Counted from the stretch's first letter, positions 1-6,002 are shown. The stretch is 6,630 nucleotides of DNA from Gemmatimonadales bacterium UBA4718 (GCA_002404375.1 DHJO01000099.1:1-6630); one strand, 5' to 3'. Notes: a model not told the origin generated them from the sequence alone. A program made the numbers and translations.

Positions 1-609
1 CTCTTCGGCCCGAACGGCGCCGGAAAGACGACGCTTCTTCGGGTGCTCGCCGGCCTGCTGAAGCCGACGTCCGGCAGCGCGCGCATATCCGGTATCGCCC
101 TTCCCGGCGGACCATTGGCTCGCTCCCGGGTCGGCCTCATCTCGCATCACACCATGCTTTACGAAGCCCTCTCAGCGCGGGAGAACGTTTCGTTCTCGGC
201 TCGGCTGTATGGGATCCGTGATGCGAAGGCGCGGGTCGAAGACTCCCTGCGACGCATGTCGATGCTGGAACGAGCTGACGCTTCGATTCGCTCTCTGAGC
301 CGGGGCATGCAGCAACGGGTATCGATCGCCCGGGCCATGGTGCATTCGCCCCAGCTCGTTCTGGCCGACGAGCCGTACAGCGGCCTCGACGAGAGCGGTG
401 CCCGCGCCCTTACCGCCGTCCTCCAGGAGCTGCGCTCAGCCGGCACAGCGATCATCGTCGTGACGCACAATCTCGTCGAGGGACTCTCGCTCGCGACACA
501 TGCGGCGGTTATGCAGCGCGGGAAGTTCGTGCGCTACGATGCAGCCGACCGCGTCGACGCCAAGTCTTATGCAGCCACTTACCGCGAGGCGCTGGCAGCC
601 GGTGGCTGA
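1..609 (+). CDS. ccmA: Heme exporter ATP-binding protein CcmA (5' truncated by window edge)
   Basis: This is the cytoplasmic ABC ATPase of the CcmABCD complex. The complex uses ATP to release holo-CcmE, the heme chaperone, from CcmC during c-type cytochrome maturation. The reading frame enters the window just before the Walker A loop, so only about 35 N-terminal residues should be missing. Visible in order, as codons from base 1: Walker A GPNGAGKT (3-10), the ABC signature LSRGMQQR (99-106), Walker B LVLADEP (119-125), the D-loop SGLD (127-130) and the switch histidine in VVTH (156). The Q-loop region reads LISHHTMLYEALSARENV, with His where most ABC ATPases have Gln; from memory CcmA proteins have a related GHxPG pattern here, which supports CcmA over a generic ABC ATPase. 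The short length and the adjoining ccmB make this call secure. It ends in TGA, 8 nt inside ccmB. Confidence 0.93.
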   Translation, partial: LFGPNGAGKTTLLRVLAGLLKPTSGSARISGIALPGGPLARSRVGLISHHTMLYEALSARENVSFSARLYGIRDAKARVEDSLRRMSMLERADASIRSLSRGMQQRVSIARAMVHSPQLVLADEPYSGLDESGARALTAVLQELRSAGTAIIVVTHNLVEGLSLATHAAVMQRGKFVRYDAADRVDAKSYAATYREALAAGG

Positions 610-1282
610 CATTCTCTTCGGTGCGTGGCTCATCGCCCGCAAGGATCTAGCGATCGAGTTCCGAACACGCTCCGCATTCCTCTCGGCGCTCGTGTTCGCG
701 CTGCTGGGACTCGTGATTTTCTATTACGCCTGGGATCCAACGGCGGTCGCGGCCACCGATCTCGCACCCGGAGTGCTGTGGGTGATCTTCACCTTTTCCG
801 GACTGCTTGGACTGCATCGCTCCTTCGGAGTCGAGAGCGCGGACCATGCCATTGACGGATTGCTCGCGTCTCCAGTGAGCAGGGAAGCGATTTTCCTCGG
901 GAAAGCGATCGCGAACCTGATTTTCGTCGGCGCGGTGCAGGCGATCGCCATCCCCGCGCTAGCGCTTTTCTACAATCTCCCGCTTGGCGACGTTGCTGCT
1001 CCCCTGGTAGCGATCGCAATCCTCGCCGCCATTGGGCTTGTCGCCGTTGGAACGTTGTTCAGCGCGATGGCCGTCAACACGCGGCTTGCGGAGCTGCTGC
1101 TGCCGATGCTGGCGCTTCCGTTTTTCGTGCCGATCGTGATCGCGGCGTCGCAGGCAACGTCGAAACTGTTGAGCGGGCGGCCGGTCGTTGAGATCGGAGC
1201 GTGGCTCAAGCTGCTCCTGGCATTCGACATTGTCTTTGTCACAGCCTGCACTCTCGCGTACCCGTTTACCGTCGAGGATTGA
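602..1282 (+). CDS. ccmB: Heme exporter membrane protein CcmB
   Basis: This is the permease partner of CcmA in the inner membrane. The preferred start is GTG at 602, which overlaps the ccmA stop by 8 nt (GTGGCTGA) and gives 226 aa, close to the usual CcmB length of about 220. An upstream in-frame ATG at 500 would add 34 residues of low-quality sequence inside ccmA and is rejected. The N-terminus has the family-like ARKDLAIEFRTR segment on the cytoplasmic side. About six hydrophobic helices follow, at roughly residues 24-42, 54-72, 101-124, 133-157, 162-182 and 200-220. The segment ADHAIDGLLASPVSR between helices 2 and 3 resembles the conserved loop of CcmB, likely the contact with CcmA. The ribosome binding site is weak (GAGG at 586-589, 12 nt away), so translational coupling to ccmA is likely. 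The gene ends in TGA, with an A-run directly after it. Confidence 0.92.
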   Translation: MADILFGAWLIARKDLAIEFRTRSAFLSALVFALLGLVIFYYAWDPTAVAATDLAPGVLWVIFTFSGLLGLHRSFGVESADHAIDGLLASPVSREAIFLGKAIANLIFVGAVQAIAIPALALFYNLPLGDVAAPLVAIAILAAIGLVAVGTLFSAMAVNTRLAELLLPMLALPFFVPIVIAASQATSKLLSGRPVVEIGAWLKLLLAFDIVFVTACTLAYPFTVED

Positions 1283-1289
1283 AAAAAAA
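1282..1289 (-). terminator. T-tract on the minus strand beside the large hairpin (possible terminator, tentative)
   Basis: Eight consecutive A residues on the + strand read as eight T residues on the minus strand. They lie 4 nt (GTCG) beyond the edge of the large inverted repeat at 1294-1469. A minus-strand transcript would therefore form a hairpin followed by a U-tract, the layout of an intrinsic terminator. The hairpin is far larger than a normal terminator stem, and no minus-strand gene is recognised upstream. This may be chance or may belong to a small element or antisense RNA. Confidence 0.25.
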
Positions 1290-1293
1290 CGAC

Positions 1294-1469
1294 TGAACGG
1301 GTGCGAGACATCAGTAGCGTAGATGCCAGTTGTGAGTTCACTGCGTCGGGACGTTACCGGCGCGCTTCAGGGTACAAGCATAAGCCGGTGCCTTAACGCT
1401 ACAGAGTGACGTCCCGACGTCGTGAACTGGTACGTCACATCTACACTTCTGACAACTCGCACCCGTTCA
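1294..1469. repeat. Large imperfect inverted repeat (2 x 61 nt arms, 54-nt centre) between ccmB and ccmC
   Basis: The left arm (1294-1354) and the right arm (1409-1469) align as reverse complements over 61 positions without a gap; by hand count 47 of 61 match (77%). The outer 14 nt (TGAACGGGTGCGAG / CTCGCACCCGTTCA) and the inner 11 nt (CGTCGGGACGT / ACGTCCCGACG) match perfectly. A few mismatches would be G-U wobble pairs in RNA. The 54-nt centre has its own 6-bp stem, ACCGGC (1356-1361) with GCCGGT (1384-1389). An alternative pairing is possible between GTAGCGT (1314-1320) and ACGCTAC (1396-1402). No open reading frame of note lies inside. It could be a MITE-like or REP/BIME-like palindromic element, or a structured leader or processing signal within the ccm operon. 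No clear target-site duplication is visible. Confidence 0.8.
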
Positions 1470-1496
1470 ATTGCATTTACCCGTTCAGTTGCAGTT
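1461..1496 (+). repeat. Tandem direct repeat, two 18-bp units
   Basis: Two adjacent 18-nt units read ACCCGTTCAATTGCATTT (1461-1478) and ACCCGTTCAGTTGCAGTT (1479-1496), matching at 16 of 18 positions. The first nine bases of the first unit are the outer tip of the right arm of the large inverted repeat. A third, diverged copy is present in reverse orientation at the left tip: ACCCGTTCAGT on the minus strand (1292-1302), followed by a T-rich tract. The pair lies just upstream of the preferred ccmC start and contains the TTG at 1471 that would otherwise be read as a ccmC start. Its role is unknown; it could be the repeated end of a small element or a protein-binding site. Confidence 0.7.
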
Positions 1497-1554
1497 CCCG
1501 TCCGGTAAGCCCACTTCGCGGTTAAATTCGTACGTAAATGCCAAGCACACATTC

Positions 1555-2226
1555 GTGAGGATCTCCTGGCTTCCCACAGTCGCCGGCCTGGCGGTGGTCG
1601 GCACTGTAATTCGCGTGGTGTCTTTCACGCCACTGGAAGCGAAGCAGGGCGCGGCGCAAAAGATCTATTACATCCACGTCCCTGCGGCGTGGGTCGCATT
1701 TCTCGCCTTCGGCCTCGTCGCGATCGCGAGTGGCGTCTTCCTATGGGTGCGCGATCAGCGGCTCGACCGTTTCGCCGAAAGCTCCGCGGAGGTCGGCGTC
1801 ATGTTCACGACAGTGGTACTCATAACGGGTCCTTTGTGGGCAAAACCCATATGGGGCACCTATTGGACGTGGTGGGATGTGCGTCTCGTCTCAACGCTAT
1901 TCCTCTGGTTCATCTACGTTTCTTACATCGTTCTTCGCGGAGCGGTTGAGTCTCCCGAGTTGCGCGCGCGATACTCGGCGGTGCTTGGAATTCTGGGGGC
2001 GCTTCTCATCCCGTTCATTCATCTGAGCGTTTATCTGTTCGCCACGATGCATCCAATGCCAATCATCGGAAAACCCGACCGACCGTCACTACCCAACGAA
2101 ATGCTGCTGACGTTTTTCGTTTCGTTTGTCTCGTTTACGCTTCTCTATGTCGCTTTCGTTCGCTCACGGTATCGCTACGCGGTCGAGCGCGATAGAATCA
2201 TGGAAGCCGCGAAGCAGCATGCCTGA
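1555..2226 (+). CDS. ccmC: Heme-handling membrane protein CcmC
   Basis: CcmC binds heme at the periplasmic face of the inner membrane and passes it to the chaperone CcmE. The family hallmark is the tryptophan-rich WWD motif, here WGTYWTWWD at residues 100-108. The two flanking histidines that ligate heme are also present: His41 in YYIHVPAAW and His156 in LIPFIHLSVY. About six transmembrane helices can be placed at residues 5-22, 43-65, 81-95, 112-128, 140-163 and 183-202. I chose GTG at 1555 because it begins just before helix 1 and gives 223 aa. The longest frame starts at TTG 1471 and would add 28 polar residues that translate the tandem repeat, which looks non-native. Neither start has a strong ribosome binding site. 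CcmC also resembles the smaller WWD proteins of System II (CcsA), but the length, both histidines and the neighbours ccmA and ccmB favour CcmC. Confidence 0.93.
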   Translation: MRISWLPTVAGLAVVGTVIRVVSFTPLEAKQGAAQKIYYIHVPAAWVAFLAFGLVAIASGVFLWVRDQRLDRFAESSAEVGVMFTTVVLITGPLWAKPIWGTYWTWWDVRLVSTLFLWFIYVSYIVLRGAVESPELRARYSAVLGILGALLIPFIHLSVYLFATMHPMPIIGKPDRPSLPNEMLLTFFVSFVSFTLLYVAFVRSRYRYAVERDRIMEAAKQHA

Positions 2227-2329
2227 GACATCCTCGTACTACCACGTCGCCTATACCGTCGCACTCGGCATCTACGCCGCGTACGCGGTCAGTCTCTACG
2301 TTCGGCGCAAGCGGCTGAGGGTCAGATAG
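2219..2329 (+). CDS. ccmD: Small CcmD-like membrane protein (36 aa)
   Basis: A 36-residue frame starts at ATG 2219, overlaps the end of ccmC by 8 nt (ATGCCTGA) and stops at TAG 2327-2329. It has a short polar N-terminus with YYH, one hydrophobic helix at about residues 10-28, and a very basic tail (RRKRLRVR). This is the architecture of CcmD, which stabilises the CcmABC complex and helps release holo-CcmE. CcmD proteins are too short and variable for firm assignment by sequence alone, so the call rests on topology, charge and position directly after ccmC. A longer frame in the same register from 2126 overlaps ccmC and looks artificial. The next gene begins on the last base of its stop codon, so it fits well into a coupled operon. 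Confidence 0.75.
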   Translation: MPETSSYYHVAYTVALGIYAAYAVSLYVRRKRLRVR

Positions 2330-3528
2330 TGGTCGCGAACCTGTCGGCAACTCCAGCGACGCCTTCGGGAATCTCCGATCCGGTGAACGCACGCATTCTG
2401 GCGGTCTCGGAGGATCGGATCTCCGGCTTCGTCAACGAGCCGTTCGCCGAGATCGCTTTCTCAGCGGAGCTCACGGAAGATGTGGTGATCGAGCGCTTGC
2501 GCGCGATGCTGTCCGCCGGCGTCATTCGCCGGACCAGGCAGACGTTGATGGCAACCAATCTCGCGCCCGGAGCGTTGGTGGCGTGGCGGGTGCCGAGCGA
2601 TAGGCTCGATTCGGCCTTCAGCTACATGGCGAAGGACGATCCATTCTCGGGTCACGTGGTGATCCGCTCGACCGACGCGGAGACGACAGGCTCGGTGTAC
2701 AGACTGTGGACGACGCTAAAGGTGCCGCAGGGATTCTCGATGACGCGACACTGTGATTTTCTGGCGTCAGAGGTGGGCGCCGAGTCGTACCGTATCATGC
2801 CGGCGAAGAGGCTATTCACTCTTGGCGTCGGTCACGTACGCCGGCGTGGAATGGAGCCAGGCTCGCGAAGTGAAGAGCCGGGACGCGTGCTCGACACCAA
2901 CATAGTCGAGCTGTCTCCGCTCGACTGGCGGGGGCTGACGGCGCTCAAGCGCGAGGTCGTCACCGAGGAGATCAGGCCGAATCCGTGGCGAAGTCGTGCC
3001 GAGGAAGCCGGACTCCCGCTCGAAGAATTCATTCGCGTTGCCCGGTCTCTCAGCGCGCGTGAAGTCATCGGAAGGTTTTCAACGTTTCTCGAGCACGTTA
3101 AGCCGTCCGCGACTGGTGAGCGCGTGACGAGATACAACGCCCTCTTTCACTGGCATGTCCCTGCCGGACGAGAGATCGAAGCGGGAAGGGAAGTGGGCCG
3201 GCATCACATTCTCACCCACGCTTACTGGCGCGAGGGCGGGCCAGAGTTCGGCAACGTGAACATTATGGCCGTGGCGCACGGTACGGATAAAGATCTGGTG
3301 CTCGCGCACAAGGCGGCCATCGACAACCATCTCGAGGAAACAGGGATTCCTGTTCTCTACACGAACGTCTTCTGGGGCGGCCGCAGCGAGATAAAGCCGT
3401 CCGAGATCTCGCCGGTTGAATACGCCAGGTGGGCTGAGCAAGTGGGGCTCGCGCCGCAGGAACCGACGCCGCGCCCTGCGCATAGAGTGCCGTCGAGCGA
3501 GCCGACAGAAGGACCGCGTCTTGAGTGA
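2329..3528 (+). CDS. Fused two-domain siroheme decarboxylase-like protein (Lrp/AsnC fold, AhbA/AhbB/NirDLGH family)
   Basis: The 399-aa protein reads as two copies of the AhbA/AhbB unit, each a winged helix followed by an AsnC-type domain. Copy 1 spans about residues 20-172: NEPFAEIA (36-43), EDVVIERLRAMLSAGVIRRTRQTL (50-73), ALVAWRVP (82-89) and YRLWTTLK (124-131). Copy 2 spans about 190-372: a helix-turn-helix-like part (EEFIRVARSLSAREVIGRFS, 232-251), YNALFHWHVP (269-278), THAYWREGG (296-304) and NVNIMAVAHG (309-318). The HxYxR...N...HG pattern in copy 2 is what I recall from siroheme decarboxylases, which convert siroheme to 12,18-didecarboxysiroheme for heme (Ahb route) or heme d1. The GTG start at 2329 shares one base with the ccmD stop and follows GAGGG at 2317-2321. 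A heme-responsive Lrp/AsnC regulator is the main alternative. The adjacent siroheme-branch methyltransferase supports an enzyme. The last 25 residues are Pro-rich and probably disordered. Confidence 0.62.
   Translation: MVANLSATPATPSGISDPVNARILAVSEDRISGFVNEPFAEIAFSAELTEDVVIERLRAMLSAGVIRRTRQTLMATNLAPGALVAWRVPSDRLDSAFSYMAKDDPFSGHVVIRSTDAETTGSVYRLWTTLKVPQGFSMTRHCDFLASEVGAESYRIMPAKRLFTLGVGHVRRRGMEPGSRSEEPGRVLDTNIVELSPLDWRGLTALKREVVTEEIRPNPWRSRAEEAGLPLEEFIRVARSLSAREVIGRFSTFLEHVKPSATGERVTRYNALFHWHVPAGREIEAGREVGRHHILTHAYWREGGPEFGNVNIMAVAHGTDKDLVLAHKAAIDNHLEETGIPVLYTNVFWGGRSEIKPSEISPVEYARWAEQVGLAPQEPTPRPAHRVPSSEPTEGPRLE
3507..3513 (+). promoter_or_regulatory. Ribosome binding site deciding the TTG start of cobA-hemD
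   Basis: AGAAGGA lies 7 nt before TTG 3521, inside the end of the upstream gene. It is the best Shine-Dalgarno match in the window. It supports TTG 3521 over the longer frame opening at 3416, whose extra 35 residues (Arg-rich, translated from an overlapping gene) precede the conserved methyltransferase N-terminus. Confidence 0.65.
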
Positions 3529-5035
3529 AGGAAAGGTTTTTCTGGTAGGTGCAGGTCCCGGTGATCCTGGTCTCATCACGGTAAGAGGGAAGCAGCTCAT
3601 AGACTCAGCCGACGCAGTCGTTTATGATGCGCTCGCCAGTACAGCGCTCCTTCCTCCCGGTGCGCGCGAGACGGGCCTGCCCGAGCTGTATTACGTCGGG
3701 AAACGCGGCGGAGCGAAACCCTCCGTGAGCCAAGGCGAGATCAACGCGCTTCTCATAAAGCTCGCGCGCGAAGGCAAACGCGTCGTCCGTCTCAAGGGCG
3801 GCGATCCGTTCGTATTCGGCCGTGGCAGCGAGGAGGCGCAGGACCTGAACGACGCCTCGGTCGCGTTCGAGGTCGTCGCCGGAGTCACGGCCGGCATCGC
3901 GGCTCCGGCGTACGCGGGAATTCCGGTCACTCATCGGGGTATCGCGACCTCCGTGACATTTGTGACCGGTCACGAGGATCCTGCCAAGCCCAGCACGCAG
4001 ACAAACTGGGCTGCACTCGCCAAATCGGGCGGCACGATCGTTTTGTACATGGGAGTGAAAACACTCCGCAGTATCGCCGAGGCGCTGATCGAGGGCGGCA
4101 TGCCGGCCGAGATACCGGCGGCGGCAATCCAGTGGGGAACTCTTCCCAAACAGCGAACCGTTGTGGCCACGCTCGACACCATAGCATCCAAAGCCGAAGA
4201 ACAGAATTTGACCGCGCCGGTGATAACGGTGATCGGGTGGTCGGTGGTGCTCCGCGACGAGCTGAACTGGTTCGAGCAACGACCGCTCTTCGGAAAGCGA
4301 ATCGTCGTTACCCGCGCGACGCAACAAGCTCCGCTTCTGAGTGAAAAGCTGCGCGACCTCGGCGCTGATGTCATCGAGATGCCGGCAACGCAGATCGCGC
4401 GTCTCGATCTTTCTCCGCTTCGCTCGGTCATCGCCGGTATCGCCGACTACAGCTGGCTGATTTTCACGAGCCAGAATGCCGTCGCCATTTTCTGGGACCA
4501 GTTTCTGGGTGCTGGCCGCGATGCACGCGCCCTGGCGGGACTGAAAATCGCCGCGGTCGGGCCCGCCACCGCGGGAGCACTTCTCGAGCACGGAATCACC
4601 GTGGATCTGATTCCAAAGCGCTTCGTCGCCGAGGGTCTGCTGGAATTGATGCATGAACGGGACGACCTCGCCGGATCGACCGTGCTTTACGTGACCGCCG
4701 AGGGGGCACGCGATGTACTGCCGGACGGATTGAAAGCTATGGGGGCGGAAGTGACCATCATTGAAGCCTACCGATCGATTCCTGACGGGCACGGCGCGAA
4801 AAGACTTTCGCGCGCGATCGAGGCGGGCAAAGTCGATCTTGTCACGTTCACATCCGCCTCGGCGGTAAGAGCGTACGTCGATGCAGTCGGCGGCGAGCTA
4901 GCGCTTCGCGTTCCGGCTGCTTCCATCGGCCCGCAGACGTCCGAGGCATTGCGTGAGGCGGGCATCGAGCCGAAACACGAAGCAGAAGAATCGACAATTG
5001 AGGGCCTCGTCGCAGCGGTAGTTCGTGGCGCCTAA
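3521..5035 (+). CDS. cobA-hemD: Bifunctional uroporphyrinogen-III C-methyltransferase / uroporphyrinogen-III synthase (CobA-HemD fusion)
   Basis: A cytoplasmic 504-aa fusion. Residues 1 to about 250 are the SAM-dependent methyltransferase (SUMT), which converts uroporphyrinogen III to precorrin-2. Motifs are VFLVGAGPGDPGLIT (6-20), YVGKRGG (58-64), RLKGGDPFVFGRGSEE (90-105), GVTAGIAAPAYAGIPVTHRG (121-140) and TIVLYMGV (172-179). Residues from about 257 to 504 are uroporphyrinogen-III synthase, which cyclises hydroxymethylbilane: GKRIVVTRA (258-266), WLIFTSQNAV (312-321), IAAVGPATA (343-351), VLYVTAEGARDVLP (388-401), DLVTFTSASAV (439-449) and ASIGPQTSEAL (467-477). The HemD half is the less conserved, as is normal. 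The start is TTG 3521 with a good ribosome binding site, overlapping the upstream stop by 8 nt. Such fusions occur in several phyla. There is no precorrin-2 dehydrogenase/ferrochelatase domain, so that step must be encoded elsewhere. The gene overlaps hemC by 11 nt. Confidence 0.93.
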   Translation: MSEGKVFLVGAGPGDPGLITVRGKQLIDSADAVVYDALASTALLPPGARETGLPELYYVGKRGGAKPSVSQGEINALLIKLAREGKRVVRLKGGDPFVFGRGSEEAQDLNDASVAFEVVAGVTAGIAAPAYAGIPVTHRGIATSVTFVTGHEDPAKPSTQTNWAALAKSGGTIVLYMGVKTLRSIAEALIEGGMPAEIPAAAIQWGTLPKQRTVVATLDTIASKAEEQNLTAPVITVIGWSVVLRDELNWFEQRPLFGKRIVVTRATQQAPLLSEKLRDLGADVIEMPATQIARLDLSPLRSVIAGIADYSWLIFTSQNAVAIFWDQFLGAGRDARALAGLKIAAVGPATAGALLEHGITVDLIPKRFVAEGLLELMHERDDLAGSTVLYVTAEGARDVLPDGLKAMGAEVTIIEAYRSIPDGHGAKRLSRAIEAGKVDLVTFTSASAVRAYVDAVGGELALRVPAASIGPQTSEALREAGIEPKHEAEESTIEGLVAAVVRGA

Positions 5036-6002
5036 ATCGAAGCGGGACCCGGAAGTCATCCGCATCGGAACGCGCGCTTCGGAGCTCGCTCTTCGGCAGG
5101 CGCGCCTCGTGGAAGCCGCGTTGCTCGCTCGTGGATTCAGATCAGAGCTTGTCACATTCAAGACGACTGGCGACAAGAAGCTGGACCAGCCGCTGACGGA
5201 GATTGGCGCGAAAGGTTTGTTCACCCGCGAGCTGGAGGTCGCTCTCTCGAGGAAAAAGATCGACTGCGCGGTTCACTCGCTGAAGGATCTGCCGACTGAA
5301 TCTCCGGACGGTCTCGAGATAGCAGCGCGCCTCGAGCGGGAGGATCCGCGCGACGTGCTGGTAGTGAATCGCCTCACCGGCGCTGAGAATCTCGAAGATC
5401 TGCCCGCGGGATCGAGAGTTGGAACCTCGAGCCTACGGCGCCGTGCCCAGCTAATGGCGAAGAGACCAGATCTCGAGGTCGTCGAGCTGCGCGGCAACGT
5501 CCCCACTCGCCTGAGCAAGGTGGAGACGGGGAAGGTGCACGCCGCAATCCTCGCGGCGGCGGGGCTGATTCGGCTCGACGTGCAACAGCGAATCACGATG
5601 TTCTTCGAGGCGCCGGAGTGGCTTCCGGCGCCCGGACAGGGAGCAATCGCAATCCAGGTGAGAAGCGACGACGATCGGATGAGAGAGCTGCTCTCGCCGC
5701 TCGACCACGAGGCTACCTCGATTGCGACGCGCGCGGAGCGCGCTTTTCTTGCGGCCCTGGAGGGCGGATGCCAGGTCCCGATCGGCGCGCTCGTGAGTGA
5801 GGCCGCGGGACGGCCTACATTATATGGTATGCTGGCTGACTTGAGCGGGAGACACATAGTGCGTGGGTCGCGCGTGCTGGATTCTCGTGCTCCCGAGTCC
5901 ACTGGCGAGGCGCTCGCCGCCGAAATTCGTTCACGAGGCGGTTCGAGTCTCCTGGTGGAGCTCCGCCAACTTTCCAAGCTTCCCGCACCGCAACCAGAGT
6001 AA
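5025..6002 (+). CDS. hemC: Hydroxymethylbilane synthase (porphobilinogen deaminase) HemC
   Basis: HemC joins four porphobilinogen units into linear hydroxymethylbilane, using a covalently bound dipyrromethane cofactor. The 325-aa protein shows the family landmarks in order: [14 protein letters not shown] (13-26), FKTTGDK (45-51), [14 protein letters not shown] (61-74), [12 protein letters not shown] (81-92, with Asp88 the expected catalytic aspartate), [12 protein letters not shown] (132-143), [11 protein letters not shown] (155-165), [11 protein letters not shown] (201-211) and [10 protein letters not shown] (246-255). Cys249 in that last motif is the expected cofactor attachment site. All three domains are complete and the length is only slightly above typical. 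The start is GTG 5025, 11 nt inside the previous gene; there is no strong ribosome binding site, so coupling to cobA-hemD is likely. The product feeds the HemD half of the neighbouring fusion and its substrate comes from HemB next door. Confidence 0.97.
   Translation: MAPKSKRDPEVIRIGTRASELALRQARLVEAALLARGFRSELVTFKTTGDKKLDQPLTEIGAKGLFTRELEVALSRKKIDCAVHSLKDLPTESPDGLEIAARLEREDPRDVLVVNRLTGAENLEDLPAGSRVGTSSLRRRAQLMAKRPDLEVVELRGNVPTRLSKVETGKVHAAILAAAGLIRLDVQQRITMFFEAPEWLPAPGQGAIAIQVRSDDDRMRELLSPLDHEATSIATRAERAFLAALEGGCQVPIGALVSEAAGRPTLYGMLADLSGRHIVRGSRVLDSRAPESTGEALAAEIRSRGGSSLLVELRQLSKLPAPQPE

Larger units (their letters stand above)
1283..1554. other. Intergenic gap splitting the ccm operon
   Basis: These 272 nt separate ccmB from the preferred ccmC start, whereas every other junction in the window overlaps or is separated by only 2 nt. 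Most of the gap is the inverted repeat and the tandem repeat. The remaining 58 nt (1497-1554) show no convincing promoter: a TTAAAT at 1522-1527 could be a -10 box but has no -35 at the right distance. No tRNA or recognised riboswitch was seen. A small ORF on the minus strand (1367-1552) falls over the repeat and has no credible protein features. Confidence 0.7.

Noticed and set aside
500..601. Upstream ATG as the ccmB start
   Set aside because: It would add 34 residues lying inside ccmA; the GTG at 602 matches the expected CcmB N-terminus and length.
1283..1469. Intrinsic terminator for ccmB on the + strand
   Set aside because: The hairpin is very long and is followed on the + strand by mixed sequence (ATTGCATTT), with no proper U-tract.
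1294..1496. CRISPR array or tRNA gene in the ccmB-ccmC gap
   Set aside because: There are only two tandem 18-bp units without spacers, and the fold is a long hairpin with no cloverleaf or T-loop signature.
3416..3520. Upstream ATG as the cobA-hemD start
   Set aside because: The extension is Arg-rich, overlaps the upstream gene and has no family similarity; TTG 3521 has a good ribosome binding site and matches the usual methyltransferase N-terminus.
2329..3528. The 399-aa protein as a glutamyl-tRNA reductase (HemA)
   Set aside because: HemA would fit the operon position, but the N-terminal catalytic Cys motif and the NADPH-binding Rossmann motif of that family are absent; the repeated winged-helix/AsnC-like pattern fits better.
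3079..3600. 173-codon open frame on the minus strand
   Set aside because: Antisense to the end of the decarboxylase-like gene and the start of cobA-hemD; no plausible domain or ribosome binding site.
3605..4792. 395-codon open frame on the minus strand
   Set aside because: It lies entirely antisense to cobA-hemD, whose conserved motifs are clear; the product is Arg/Gly/His rich with no recognisable domain, as expected of an antisense shadow in GC-rich DNA.
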